A stretch of DNA of 43,092 nt from a virus. The stretch covers positions 1 to 43,092 of the IMG/VR virus record IMGVR_UViG_3300048804_000034; one strand, 5' to 3'. Both the position numbers and the translations under genes were made by a program. The notes beneath the pieces were generated by a model. It made no database searches, had not been told where the DNA came from, and saw nothing but the letters and a program-made list of their open reading frames with translations. The number at the start of each line of letters is the position of its first letter. The stretch's first letter is position 1. Positions 15,522 to 23,758 of this stretch are shown in pieces.

Positions 15522-18101
15522 AACATCGGGGAACTCTATGCCCTTCTGACCCTGCACGCTGCTCAGTTCGAGGCGGGTCTGGCTAAGGCCGAAGGTGCGA
15601 CCAAGGGCTTCGGAAACAGCGCTGGGTCTGTTTTCGCTGGGATAGCGAAGAAGGTCGCGCTGCTCGGGGCTGCCGTCGTCGGGGCTGCCGTTGCTATCGG
15701 GATCGAAGGTCTACGGGTTGCCGATGGTGTGGTGAAGGCGCAGGCGCTGATCGCCGTAGCCTACGGTGGGTCTGCCAAGGCTCTTGATAATTGGACGGCG
15801 AAGCAGGCCGTGGCCCTTGGCGTCACGCAGGAGGATCTGGATAAGTCCCTCTCCACGTGGGGTGTCTACGCCAAGGGCGTGGGACTCTCCACTGACCAGG
15901 CTGCCTCGTACGGTGAGGATCTGGCCAAGCGCGCAGCGCAGATCAGCGCGGTCACAGGTACATCTTTTGATGACGTCTTCACTGCCCTGGAGAAGGGTGT
16001 CCAGGGTGCCACCCGTGGGTTGAAGACCTACGGCGTAGCCATCGATACAAACAGTCTGAAGCAGGAAGCACTGACCCTCGGGATCTACAACGGTAAAGGT
16101 GCTTTGGATCTGCATCAGAAGGCACTGGCCACCGAAGCGCTGATCATGCAGCAGACGACCCCGTATGTGACGGCCTTCGGGACGGCGCAGAACACGGTCG
16201 GCTTTCAGATGAAGGACGTCGGCGTCATGATCAACGATGCCATGATCAAGATCGGGGACGCGGTCACACCCATCGCTGCCATCATCATGCCTCTCCTGCT
16301 CCGGGCCGTCGACAACATCGTGAAGGCCGTGCCTGCGGTGATCCAGTTCTTCCGTGACGCTGTGGCTGCTGCTACGCCTGCTGCCCGCGTCATCCTCGAC
16401 GTGGCTGGCGGCATCGTGAAGGTGGCGCAGGGGATCATCTCCTTCCTCACCCAGGGAGAGACTTTCAAGGGTGTCCTGATTGCTCTGGCACTCATCGTAG
16501 CTACCATTGTCCTTCCACCGATGGTGGCGTGGGCTGCAGCCACCGTTGCTGCGACCTGGCCGTTCGTGGCACTTGGCATTGCGGTCATGGCCGTGATCAA
16601 AGTCCTTGATCACTTCGGGCTGATCGGACCGATCATCACTAACGTGTCGAACGTGATAGGCAAGTCGATGGGCTGGCTGTCCACGAACGTGTTCCCCATC
16701 TTCCAGAAGTGGTTCGAAGGCATCGGTGTCGTGGTCACCGCAGCTTTCAAGGTCATCGAGGCAGTGTGGAACGCTGCTGCGTCAGCTACAGACACCATCG
16801 TCAAGGCCATCTTCGGCTCCTGGAACGGTCTCGCAGGTGCGCTGGGTGGGGTGTGGAACGTGATCGTCAGCGCAGCCAGGGCTGGAGTGAACATGCTGAT
16901 CGACATCGTGAACACTGCCATCTCGGCACTGGATTTGCTTCAGGTTAACCTCGGCAACGTTCACGCTGGTATCAACATCGGGCAGATTCCACATCTGGTG
17001 GACAACGGTCCTGGGACGCAGGCCGTGCCTCAGCCAGGGCTGACTTCAGTTCCGGACAAGCAGACAGGTCTCGTAGCCCACAAGGAGACGCCTGCTGAGG
17101 TAGCGCAATCACAAGCAGCATGGGAGGCTGGCCACCCGACCACGGTAGGTGCCCTGGCTGGTGCGATGCCGACTGCTGGATCGAACGCTGCTGCTACGGC
17201 TGCTGCGAGAACCGCGGCTACTCAGATGAAGACTGCTGTGGTGGATGCCTATGCAGCGATGACGCTGAAGGCGCATGAGTACTTTGATGCCGTTCACACT
17301 GCCAACCTCAAGTCTATCGATGATGCGAGGAACACTGCTAACGCTACCCTTGACGCGCAGGAGAAGGCACTCACAGGTACACTCGACGCTGCACGCCAGG
17401 CACTGGCTGACAAGCGCTCAGCGCAGCAGCTTGCCTCTCTTCAGGCAGGTGTGGCGAGCGCCGCCGATCCCGCTGCCCTAGCGGCTGCGCAGCAGGCACT
17501 CTCGGACTTCCAGGATCAGGCTGCGGTCGACGCCCTTGACAAGCAGACGACTGCTCAGATCGCCACGCTCGAAGCGCAGAAGAAGGCGAACGATGCCACG
17601 GCAGCCCTGGCCACGACGGCTGAGAACCTTCGCGCGACCACGGCGAAGGCTAGCTTCGATGCCGAGTTGAAGCAGACGAAGGATGCCTTGTCCACGAAGA
17701 AGATTGCCTATCAGAAGGCGAACGACGAACTGCTTGCCCTTCTGAAGTCCTATGGGGTGAGCTACGCTGACGCTGGTGTTCTCCTGGGAAAGGCATTCGC
17801 TGCTGGCCTGTCCTCTTCGGTGAAGAATGTGGAGACCGCTACGGCCAAGGCTGGAGGTGGCAGCGGTACGAAGGTTCCAGGATTCTCTGGAGGTGTAGCC
17901 AACTTCTCAGGTGGTCCAGCCCTGATCGGTGAGAAAGGGCCTGAGGTTCTCAATCTCCCAAGTGGATCGTCCGTTACTCCTCTCGGTGGTGGAGTCACGG
18001 TCAACGTTCCTATTCAGAACTTCAGCGGTACTCAGGATAACATCGAGCAGTTGTCACGCGCCATTGGCCAGCAGGTTCGCCTGGCCACTGTGAGAGGCTG
18101 A
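15519..18101 (+). CDS. Tape measure protein
   Basis: An 860-residue protein, the longest in the window, immediately after the tail chaperones. It has an N-terminal helical ELYALLTLHAAQFEAGLAKA domain, a hydrophobic stretch at about 320-370 with likely membrane-spanning segments, a long Ala-rich coiled coil at about 560-740, and a Gly-rich C-terminus (GGPALIGEKGPEVLNLPSG), a pattern common in tape measures. It sets the tail length and is ejected into the host envelope. No lysozyme or peptidase domain was recognised. Confidence 0.9.
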   Translation: MNIGELYALLTLHAAQFEAGLAKAEGATKGFGNSAGSVFAGIAKKVALLGAAVVGAAVAIGIEGLRVADGVVKAQALIAVAYGGSAKALDNWTAKQAVALGVTQEDLDKSLSTWGVYAKGVGLSTDQAASYGEDLAKRAAQISAVTGTSFDDVFTALEKGVQGATRGLKTYGVAIDTNSLKQEALTLGIYNGKGALDLHQKALATEALIMQQTTPYVTAFGTAQNTVGFQMKDVGVMINDAMIKIGDAVTPIAAIIMPLLLRAVDNIVKAVPAVIQFFRDAVAAATPAARVILDVAGGIVKVAQGIISFLTQGETFKGVLIALALIVATIVLPPMVAWAAATVAATWPFVALGIAVMAVIKVLDHFGLIGPIITNVSNVIGKSMGWLSTNVFPIFQKWFEGIGVVVTAAFKVIEAVWNAAASATDTIVKAIFGSWNGLAGALGGVWNVIVSAARAGVNMLIDIVNTAISALDLLQVNLGNVHAGINIGQIPHLVDNGPGTQAVPQPGLTSVPDKQTGLVAHKETPAEVAQSQAAWEAGHPTTVGALAGAMPTAGSNAAATAAARTAATQMKTAVVDAYAAMTLKAHEYFDAVHTANLKSIDDARNTANATLDAQEKALTGTLDAARQALADKRSAQQLASLQAGVASAADPAALAAAQQALSDFQDQAAVDALDKQTTAQIATLEAQKKANDATAALATTAENLRATTAKASFDAELKQTKDALSTKKIAYQKANDELLALLKSYGVSYADAGVLLGKAFAAGLSSSVKNVETATAKAGGGSGTKVPGFSGGVANFSGGPALIGEKGPEVLNLPSGSSVTPLGGGVTVNVPIQNFSGTQDNIEQLSRAIGQQVRLATVRG

Positions 18102-18102
18102 G

Positions 18103-19353
18103 ATGACGGCACTCCTTCAGGTACTCATCGGTCCGGTAGACGGCTCCATCACGCAGGACATTACGAGTCACGTCCTCAATAACACTGTCAAGGTTGAGGA
18201 TGGTGCAGGTGCACTGCTCTCGACTACATCCTTCGATGTGCTTGACAAGGAGGGCACGCTCACGGGGATAGGTGTTGAGCGTGAGGTCATTGTCAATTGG
18301 GACGGAGTTTTGATCCACCGTGGGATCATCAAGACGTGCGCGAGGGTGCGTAATAGGTCGGTGTTCTGGCGGTACTACAAGTGCAAGACACAAGACCTTA
18401 CCTGCCTCATGGCTGATAACGTTGTCACTGGTGGGTGGCCAATGGGTGCCTACGGTCCACCCGATCACAATCCGCTGTCTGATTCTGCAACTATCGACAT
18501 GCTTCTCGCGACATACGGCACGCACGGTGTCCTGGGGACCGTCGCAGGTGCTGTGCAGACTCTGGTTGCACCGGGCAGTATGCCGTATATAGACTTCATG
18601 TCAATGACGCTTTACCGTGCAATGGCAGCGATTTGTCAAGTGTCGGGCGGGCACTTCTGGGTGGATGATAATAGGGTGCTTCATTACGCCATCACGGAGA
18701 CAAATCCTGCACCGTGGGGTATCTCTGATACACCAAATTATCGTGCACCTAGTGCATGGTCAGATGCCACGGCCTACGTCCCTGGGGACCTGGTGGAGAG
18801 CGACGGCGAGGTCTGGACGTGCGTCCTCGCCAACATGGCGCGCCGGCCGGTGGTATATTCGTATTGGCCAATGCTGGCACTCAGTTCGGCCCCATACTGG
18901 GAGTCATTGGGCAGTCCATCCATCGCCAATACCTTCCCATATGAAACACTTACTCTTCCCGATGACACGGTGTCTCTGGCCAACGCTATCTTCATCGGTG
19001 GGACGGGGATTTATGGCTTCGTTGAGGATAGTGGAAGCATTGCAGCGTATGGAAGGCATGAGGATGGTGTTCGCGACACGTCGGTCAAAGACATGCTTCG
19101 CTTCAATGCGGTTGGTAATGCCATGCTTGACCAGAACAAGTATCCTGTTCAGGCAGCAACGCTCACACATAGGAAGCCTGGGCTTCGTGCTGGCATGGTG
19201 GTGAATCTGACAGACCATGTGTGGGGGTTGGTTAGTACGGATCACGGGATAGACTTCCTCATCTCTAAGATCATAACCACACCCGATCCTTCCGGTATCA
19301 TTGAGCAGGAACTTCAAGTCTCCCCAGCGTGGGGACCGTGGTCAGGGAGTTAA
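18103..19353 (+). CDS. Tail hub/minor tail protein with internal CBM5/12-like insert
   Basis: A 416-residue protein just after the tape measure, where distal-tail and hub proteins lie. Residues 1-120 look like an N-terminal hub domain (VLNNTVKVEDGAGALLSTTSF). At about 219-270 the sequence switches to a carbohydrate-binding CBM5/12-like module: WSDATAYVPGDLVESDGEVW, then YWESLG. That module is GC-rich, whereas the flanks are AT-richer, and it is split by a 15-residue peptide that also ends the protein at 12593. The C-terminal part resumes the hub fold. Sugar binding on the host surface is inferred. Confidence 0.6.
   Translation: MTALLQVLIGPVDGSITQDITSHVLNNTVKVEDGAGALLSTTSFDVLDKEGTLTGIGVEREVIVNWDGVLIHRGIIKTCARVRNRSVFWRYYKCKTQDLTCLMADNVVTGGWPMGAYGPPDHNPLSDSATIDMLLATYGTHGVLGTVAGAVQTLVAPGSMPYIDFMSMTLYRAMAAICQVSGGHFWVDDNRVLHYAITETNPAPWGISDTPNYRAPSAWSDATAYVPGDLVESDGEVWTCVLANMARRPVVYSYWPMLALSSAPYWESLGSPSIANTFPYETLTLPDDTVSLANAIFIGGTGIYGFVEDSGSIAAYGRHEDGVRDTSVKDMLRFNAVGNAMLDQNKYPVQAATLTHRKPGLRAGMVVNLTDHVWGLVSTDHGIDFLISKIITTPDPSGIIEQELQVSPAWGPWSGS
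18850..18894 (+). repeat. 45-bp repeat, copy B
   Basis: Matches 13073-13117 at 41 of 45 bases, in the same reading frame. Of the four differences, one changes an amino acid (Leu to Met) and the others fall at third codon positions. It lies between the two halves of the CBM5/12-like module. It also contains the extended -10 TGG-TATATT (18851-18859). Confidence 0.85.
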
Positions 19354-19356
19354 ATC

Positions 19357-19968
19357 ATGGCAGGTGATCGTGTCATCACGATGGGAACCCTTGGTGCGAA
19401 GCAGGAAGCAACGAACAAGGATCTAGCCGACAAGATCGCTCTCAGGACTGGCTGGGTTGCGGACGGTGATGCCACGCCGACCACAGGTGATCTTGGGACA
19501 GACGGAACCGACGTGGACGTGGTGAACCCGGCTGTCAAACTTAAGTTCTTCGGTGGTGGTGCAAAGGTCTACGACCTTGGTAATCAAACTGCGGGGATTA
19601 ATATTTCAGGCGCAGGCGAGGGGCCGTGGGTCGCGGCCACCGCCGGCTCGTGCTGGGTCCCGTTCACGCTGACTGTCTCGGGCCTCGCCGGGGACATGTG
19701 GATCATCTGGCGCGGTGTCACGTTCGACACCGAAGGTTCTGCCATCGTTCCGCAAGACCTCGAGATCACGTCCGGCCCCGGCCAGTGGCTGCCCTATTTC
19801 GGTGATGCCCTCTACTTCGATGGCGGCTATCGTGCGGTGCTGGTCTTCACGGATGACGGCGACGTTGTGCTGGTGAGCGCGGGCACCTTGCTGATGCACC
19901 GGTCGAGTGGCGTGATGACTGCCACCAATGGCTCCCCGAACGTGTCGCGCGACGGGATTGTGACCTGA
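19357..19968 (+). CDS. Minor tail protein, mosaic gene
   Basis: A 203-residue protein. The first 80 residues are a short helix and linker in DNA like that of the upstream gene. From about base 19610 the DNA becomes strongly GC-rich and codes for a beta-rich domain (GPWVAATAGSCWVPFTLTV, QWLPYFGDALYFDGGYRAVL). This suggests an exchanged distal domain on a conserved attachment segment, as is usual in receptor-binding or fibre proteins. The exact role is unknown. The stop overlaps the next start (TGATG). Confidence 0.55.
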   Translation: MAGDRVITMGTLGAKQEATNKDLADKIALRTGWVADGDATPTTGDLGTDGTDVDVVNPAVKLKFFGGGAKVYDLGNQTAGINISGAGEGPWVAATAGSCWVPFTLTVSGLAGDMWIIWRGVTFDTEGSAIVPQDLEITSGPGQWLPYFGDALYFDGGYRAVLVFTDDGDVVLVSAGTLLMHRSSGVMTATNGSPNVSRDGIVT

Positions 19969-20564
19969 TGCGCGTCGCTTACGTCACCCCGGATCGCTGC
20001 GGACTCGGCCATGCTGTGCGTGGCATCGCGCTGGTGCGCGCCGCGCGAAGGGCTGAGATCGAACTACGAGCTTTCGGACCACCGAAGGCGGAGGTTCGCG
20101 GCGAGTACGAGGGCTCCGACGACTGGGAGACTCGGGTCGCGGCGTTCGCGCCGGATCTACTTCTGGGCGACATTGCGTGGGTGCTTCTCGACGCGCTGCG
20201 CTCCAAGCTCGGCGCGCCCGCCTGGCTCCTGCTTCGGTGGGTACCGGCTGGCCATCTCGCCAACCGCAGGCCGTGGCGGATCGACGCTTGGGAACGACGC
20301 ATCTCGATCGAACCCGCGGCGGACGGCATCACCGGGATCACCGACCGCATCGCGCCGATCATCGACGTCTCACCGCTCCCGATCCCGGCCGACGGGACCG
20401 ATGTCCGGGCCGGGTACAACGCTTGGTGGCGGGCCACGTGGTTCGGCTATCGCGACCACGTGCGCTGGTTCACCGAGGGCAGCCCGGAGCGTCAGGCGCG
20501 GATCGACGCCGGTGGCACCTTCACGGTCAACGGTGCGGACACGCTCGTGGCGATGCTCGCATGA
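19968..20564 (+). CDS. GT-B glycosyltransferase-like N-domain protein
   Basis: A 198-residue protein. The opening MRVAYVTPDRCGLGHAVRGI closely follows the glycine-rich loop at the start of MurG/UGT-like glycosyltransferases, and PDLLLGDIAWVLLDAL matches the following Rossmann strand. It is half the usual length of such enzymes and lacks a clear C-terminal nucleotide-sugar domain, so it may be truncated or work with a partner. The DNA is very GC-rich compared with the surrounding tail genes, indicating transfer. It overlaps a 17-codon frame by ATGA. Confidence 0.5.
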   Translation: MRVAYVTPDRCGLGHAVRGIALVRAARRAEIELRAFGPPKAEVRGEYEGSDDWETRVAAFAPDLLLGDIAWVLLDALRSKLGAPAWLLLRWVPAGHLANRRPWRIDAWERRISIEPAADGITGITDRIAPIIDVSPLPIPADGTDVRAGYNAWWRATWFGYRDHVRWFTEGSPERQARIDAGGTFTVNGADTLVAMLA

Positions 20565-20614
20565 GGTGCTGCCGCTGCGGCCGGTTCACGTCCCGCGTCG
20601 TGTTCCCCTTCTAA
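20561..20614 (+). CDS. 17-residue cysteine-rich micro-ORF
   Basis: ATG overlaps the previous stop by ATGA. The product has CCRCG near its start and ends VVFPF. It may be the remnant of a longer zinc-ribbon gene cut off where the repeated CTAAGGTAAGATGT block begins (20611). It is real as a reading frame; expression is uncertain. Confidence 0.3.
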   Translation: MRCCRCGRFTSRVVFPF

Positions 20615-20616
20615 GG

Positions 20617-20631
20617 TAAGATGTGACCATG
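20617..20631 (+). promoter_or_regulatory. Leaderless promoter element before lysis region
   Basis: TAAGAT at 20617-20622 ends six bases before ATG 20629. The region 20611-20631 repeats 15501-15521 with two differences. No ribosome site is at a useful distance. It may start a lysis transcript. Confidence 0.4.
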
Positions 20632-21174
20632 ATAGAACGCCACGTTGACGGGACCTTCGCGCACACCGATACGAGCTTCACTGCCGTTTACGCGGAGATT
20701 AAGCGGCTCGACCAGCTCCGGGGCGCCGACCAGGTGGCCCTGTCGGCTGCCCTGCTCGCCGCGAAGACGGCCGTGGACGCTGCTCTGGCTGCGGCCGAGA
20801 AGGCCGTCGCTGCTGCGCTGACTGCAGCAAAGGAGGCTGTAACCAAGGCCGAGATTGCTCAGACCAAGACGAACGAAGGACAGAACGAGTTCCGTGGGCA
20901 GCTCCGTGACCAGGCTTCAACATTCTTGACGCGCGCCGAGTGGGATCTCTCGCACAAGTCGCTTCTCGAGAAGGTCGAGTTGGTGAACAGGGACAACAGA
21001 GAACTTCGGTCGCGTCTGGACATCGGGACCCCCGAACAGGCTGCGCTACAGGCTCGCTCCGATCACGATGAGGGGCGCAAAGAGAACTCCAGTGAGTTCT
21101 GGACGCGTGCCATCGCGGTCCTTGCCGTGCTGACTTCGGCTGGAACGCTCATCGTCCTGGCCATCCACGGGTAG
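20629..21174 (+). CDS. Coiled-coil protein with C-terminal membrane anchor
   Basis: A 181-residue protein. I chose ATG 20629; a GTG two codons upstream is possible. It has a short N-terminal domain, an Ala/Lys coiled coil at about 30-100, a second helical region (FLTRAEWDLSHKSLLEKV), and one C-terminal transmembrane helix (about 155-180). Phages often encode such tail- or lysis-adjacent proteins, some assigned to holin or tail-tip roles. Orientation would put the coiled coil in the cytoplasm. Role unsettled. Confidence 0.6.
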   Translation: MIERHVDGTFAHTDTSFTAVYAEIKRLDQLRGADQVALSAALLAAKTAVDAALAAAEKAVAAALTAAKEAVTKAEIAQTKTNEGQNEFRGQLRDQASTFLTRAEWDLSHKSLLEKVELVNRDNRELRSRLDIGTPEQAALQARSDHDEGRKENSSEFWTRAIAVLAVLTSAGTLIVLAIHG

Positions 21175-21184
21175 GGGAGAAGAC

Positions 21185-22171
21185 ATGACAGATCAGCTTT
21201 ACGGTCTCGGAGCGATCCCCTCACCGTTCGACCCGAATGACTACCCCATCACCGCGCTCTACGAAGCGCTCGGTGTTGAGCCTCCGGACGTGGCTGCACT
21301 CGGCTCGGTCTACGCCTCCATGCCTGTGCCTCCGATCCTCAATCAGGGGAACACTCCCCAGTGCACATGCTTCGGCACGAAGGGGATGAAGCAGTTTCAG
21401 GATCACGACGACACGTCCACCCCGACGTGGTACAATTTCGACGCTGCCCTGATGTTCTCCCGCGTCAACGGAACGGCAGCCGGTGCAGTCGTACGCGACG
21501 TGCTCGACCAGCTTCTCAAGGTGGGCTACCCTCTCGTGGGCAACTCCGGGGCTGCTGCCGACCACAAGATCGCAGGCTACTATGCCGTCCCGATTGACAT
21601 CCCCTCGATCAAGCAGGCGATCGCCACGTTCGGTGAGATCGTCATGGGGATGACGTGGGCGAACTCCTGGCGCACTCCCCACGCAGACGGTTCGCTCCCA
21701 GCGTTCGACTACGCCATCGGTGGACATCTCGTGCGCGTGCGCGGGTGGAACGATGGTCTCGGCATTCGCATCCCGAACTCCTGGGGTGCGGCTTGGGGCG
21801 CGAACGGGGAGTGCTACCTCCCCTACGATCAGCTCTCTCATGTGTGGGAGGTCTGGAAGGCTCCGGATCAGCCTCGGCCGACTCCTCCCCCGCCTCCCCC
21901 GACTCCCCCGGTCACCCCGACCATCTTTCACTGGCACGTCGCTGCTGGTGCGAAGATCAGAGTCTACCCTCTGCGTCCCGTGACAGGCTGCATTCTCCCA
22001 GGGTGGAGTGTGACGATCAACCCCACGGCCTTCTCCGCACCATGCACCGTCGTGGCGCATCGCGTGACGTGTGATGGCCAGAGCGGAGCCTACACCGTGA
22101 AGGTTCTCTCGGGGAAGTACTACAGCAAGACGGTCGGCGTGGATGCTGGCTCGGGGACGACGGTCTCATGA
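21185..22171 (+). CDS. Papain-like (C1A) cysteine peptidase, probable endolysin
   Basis: A 328-residue protein with a strong GGGGAG site. It has the C1A active-site set: NQGNTPQCTCF with the likely oxyanion Gln (residue 54) and nucleophile C60, GGHLVRVRGW with H181, and IPNSWGAAWGANGECYL with N198. A proline-rich linker (about 229-246) leads to a C-terminal beta domain with a cysteine pair that may bind the cell wall. No signal peptide is seen. Its place before the holin genes suggests peptidoglycan peptide cleavage; processing of a host or virion protein is the alternative. Confidence 0.7.
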   Translation: MTDQLYGLGAIPSPFDPNDYPITALYEALGVEPPDVAALGSVYASMPVPPILNQGNTPQCTCFGTKGMKQFQDHDDTSTPTWYNFDAALMFSRVNGTAAGAVVRDVLDQLLKVGYPLVGNSGAAADHKIAGYYAVPIDIPSIKQAIATFGEIVMGMTWANSWRTPHADGSLPAFDYAIGGHLVRVRGWNDGLGIRIPNSWGAAWGANGECYLPYDQLSHVWEVWKAPDQPRPTPPPPPPTPPVTPTIFHWHVAAGAKIRVYPLRPVTGCILPGWSVTINPTAFSAPCTVVAHRVTCDGQSGAYTVKVLSGKYYSKTVGVDAGSGTTVS

Positions 22172-22476
22172 AGCTCGGCACTCCCCGCAGGATCACGGCT
22201 GCAGTCGAGCAGGTGAAGAACCAACCCGTGGCTGCAGCGAACGGCGCTGCAGGCGTCCTCGGCATCGCCATCTCCTTCGGTCTGCCCATCACGCCAGACC
22301 AGAAGATCGGGTTGACGTCAGCGATCGTCGGCGCAGCGAACTGGTGGGTCCACAATCACGTCGTGCCAGTCGCGAAGCTCGTGGCGGGGACTGTGGCACA
22401 ATCAGCCCCTGGCCAACCCGTCACCATCGTCGCGCCAGACGGCGTGACCACCACAGTAGTAGGAGGTTCAGCATGA
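22168..22476 (+). CDS. Small membrane protein, holin candidate
   Basis: A 102-residue protein overlapping the peptidase gene by ATGA. It has a hydrophobic, glycine- and alanine-rich segment at about 24-42 and a second at about 48-75. A charged N-terminus (PRRITAAVEQVKNQ) precedes them. The pattern of one or two membrane segments beside a lysin gene fits a holin. It overlaps the next gene by ATGA. Confidence 0.55.
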   Translation: MKLGTPRRITAAVEQVKNQPVAAANGAAGVLGIAISFGLPITPDQKIGLTSAIVGAANWWVHNHVVPVAKLVAGTVAQSAPGQPVTIVAPDGVTTTVVGGSA

Positions 22477-22730
22477 ACCCAGCTCTCGTCCAGGCACTGC
22501 AGCGTCTCCTCGTCGTCGGGGTGGTCGGTGCCCTCACTGCGGTCGGTCTCAATCTGACCGTGCTCAACGGGGCGCTCGGGAGTTCTGCTCTCTTGCTTCT
22601 CCCGATCCTCACGGCGATCATCTCGGCTGCTCTGAAGTGGCTCGGTGGCGCGACCGTTCCTGCGACCAACGTTGCAGCGGTTGGCTACAAGTCTTCCGGG
22701 ATCATCTGGCCACACTTCTGGTCCGTGTAA
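22473..22730 (+). CDS. Small membrane protein, holin candidate
   Basis: An 85-residue protein with AGGAGG six bases before its ATG. Two membrane helices (about 9-33 and 37-56) are separated by a short LNG turn, followed by a short tail. This is the best holin-like topology in the cassette. The previous gene may be a partner or antiholin. Confidence 0.6.
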   Translation: MNPALVQALQRLLVVGVVGALTAVGLNLTVLNGALGSSALLLLPILTAIISAALKWLGGATVPATNVAAVGYKSSGIIWPHFWSV

Positions 22731-22736
22731 CCTGAA

Positions 22737-22844
22737 ATGGATGCAGTCCTCTGGTTCCTCGCCTTCTTTGTAGGGCTGCCTCTCGTGTGCTTCTTCGCTG
22801 TGCTTCTCGTAGACTGGGCACTTCTCGGGGGGTGGGACGAATGA
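22737..22844 (+). CDS. 35-residue single-helix membrane protein
   Basis: A 35-residue product that is almost entirely one transmembrane helix, with acidic residues at both ends. It ends in an ATGA overlap with the next gene, which supports real translation. It may modulate lysis. No family recognised. Confidence 0.5.
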   Translation: MDAVLWFLAFFVGLPLVCFFAVLLVDWALLGGWDE

Positions 22845-23221
22845 GCTATACGACCGACGAGAAGAACCTCGCTGCCACGCTGCTCTGCAAGCAACTCGTC
22901 GGCATGCACTTCGCTGTGGCGCGAGCCTGGGTGACGTGCGAGCAGGGTCTTAACGGCAACGTGTTCGGCATCACTGATGGCCAGGGGAAGCTCCTGGTCT
23001 TCAACACGATGTCCGCGGGCGTGACCGCGACTGCTACCATCGTGAAGACCTCCCCTCTCTATGCGGGGATCATCGCATCGCTGAAGCTCCCGGCACTGGA
23101 GCAGGCACGAGCGATCGTTCGCTGCCCTTGGCATCTCGGTCCTACTGGGCTGAAGAACGCTGGTGGGCGCGATCCGTACTACGCTCGGGTGTTCGCCACG
23201 CAGGGCTTCCCCGGACTCTGA
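22841..23221 (+). CDS. Second putative murein hydrolase (lysozyme/glucosaminidase-like)
   Basis: A 126-residue protein from the ATG that overlaps the 35-residue gene. AVARAWVTCEQGLNGNVFG resembles the W-x-x-x-E-x-G-x-x-N-P-x-G opening of small phage glycan hydrolases, with E34 as candidate acid. VFNTMSAGVTATATIV and YAGIIASLK match the later conserved helices. The family match is from pattern memory and is moderate. If correct, this phage cuts both peptide and glycan parts of murein. A strong terminator follows. Confidence 0.5.
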   Translation: MSYTTDEKNLAATLLCKQLVGMHFAVARAWVTCEQGLNGNVFGITDGQGKLLVFNTMSAGVTATATIVKTSPLYAGIIASLKLPALEQARAIVRCPWHLGPTGLKNAGGRDPYYARVFATQGFPGL

Positions 23222-23237
23222 TCACACCAAGGAGATA

Positions 23238-23272
23238 ACCCCTGGAGGCACGGCCAGGGGTCTACTTCTTTT
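23238..23272 (+). terminator. Rho-independent terminator of the late operon
   Basis: ACCCCTGG (23238-23245) and CCAGGGGT (23254-23261) form an eight-base stem, followed by TCTACTTCTTTT. It lies 17 bases after the last late gene, facing the converging leftward operon. On the other strand the trailing T run is weaker, so leftward termination is less certain. Confidence 0.85.
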
Positions 23273-23392
23273 CCGAGAGGTAATTGACAGCGATCACAAC
23301 GTGGCACGCAGGGCAGTAGTGGCTGGTTACTCGTCTCTACATCATTCAAGGGCGTGTTGGGCACCGTAGCGGCTCGTGTGGCATCGTGTGAT
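23273..23392. other. Convergent intergenic region
   Basis: 120 bases between the late terminator and the end of the leftward operon. I see no gene here. A plus-strand frame at 23354-23662 overlaps the well-supported minus-strand gene and was rejected. Confidence 0.5.
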
Positions 23393-23758
23393 CTAGCGGA
23401 CGGGACCGTAGGCACCACAGCAACCATCGCAGCCGTGAAGGCTCCAGGAGCCTGCCTCACCAATCTGGTCACGCCAGTCGAGGTAGGCAGCCGAGTCTGG
23501 GTCGGGGTGACCAACGCCATGTGGGCACTGCCGTTCGAGCAGCGTGGACGAACGCAGGACGAGTGGCCAGGACCGCATGAGGTGCTCGCTCGGGCGGTGT
23601 ATGACGCAGTTCTTCGGGCCTCCGGCCTCGCGGGTGGCCTTGCACTGCTTCTTCGTGTGTGACTTCCCCCCGCATAGGAGGAACGCATTCCAGGAGACGG
23701 ATCTCTCGCTGGCGATGCTTCGTGCCAGGACGTCCATCCAGTACCTCTCTTCTTCCAT
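23393..23758 (-). CDS. HGCDGCC-motif protein of actinophage type
   Basis: A 121-residue protein. ATG 23758 shares a base with the upstream stop (TGATG). The C-terminus has CPHGVGHPDPDS and HGCDGCC, a cysteine- and histidine-rich signature I recall from small uncharacterised actinobacteriophage proteins. It probably binds metal. The N-terminal part has a separate LLCGGKSHTKKQC cysteine stretch. This is the last gene of the leftward operon. Function unknown; the motif supports an actinobacterial host. Confidence 0.65.
   Translation of the reverse strand: MEEERYWMDVLARSIASERSVSWNAFLLCGGKSHTKKQCKATREAGGPKNCVIHRPSEHLMRSWPLVLRSSTLLERQCPHGVGHPDPDSAAYLDWRDQIGEAGSWSLHGCDGCCGAYGPVR

Noticed and set aside
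15711-16613. Minus-strand frame of 300 codons in the tape measure gene
   Set aside because: It is the shadow of the tape measure codons; low-complexity His/Asp/Arg composition, no domain.
21221-22060. Minus-strand frame of 279 codons in the papain-like peptidase gene
   Set aside because: Antisense shadow of a gene with a complete catalytic set.
23354-23662. Plus-strand reading frame of 102 codons
   Set aside because: It overlaps the minus-strand gene with the HGCDGCC motif, which is supported by a family motif and by a TGATG overlap with the upstream gene.
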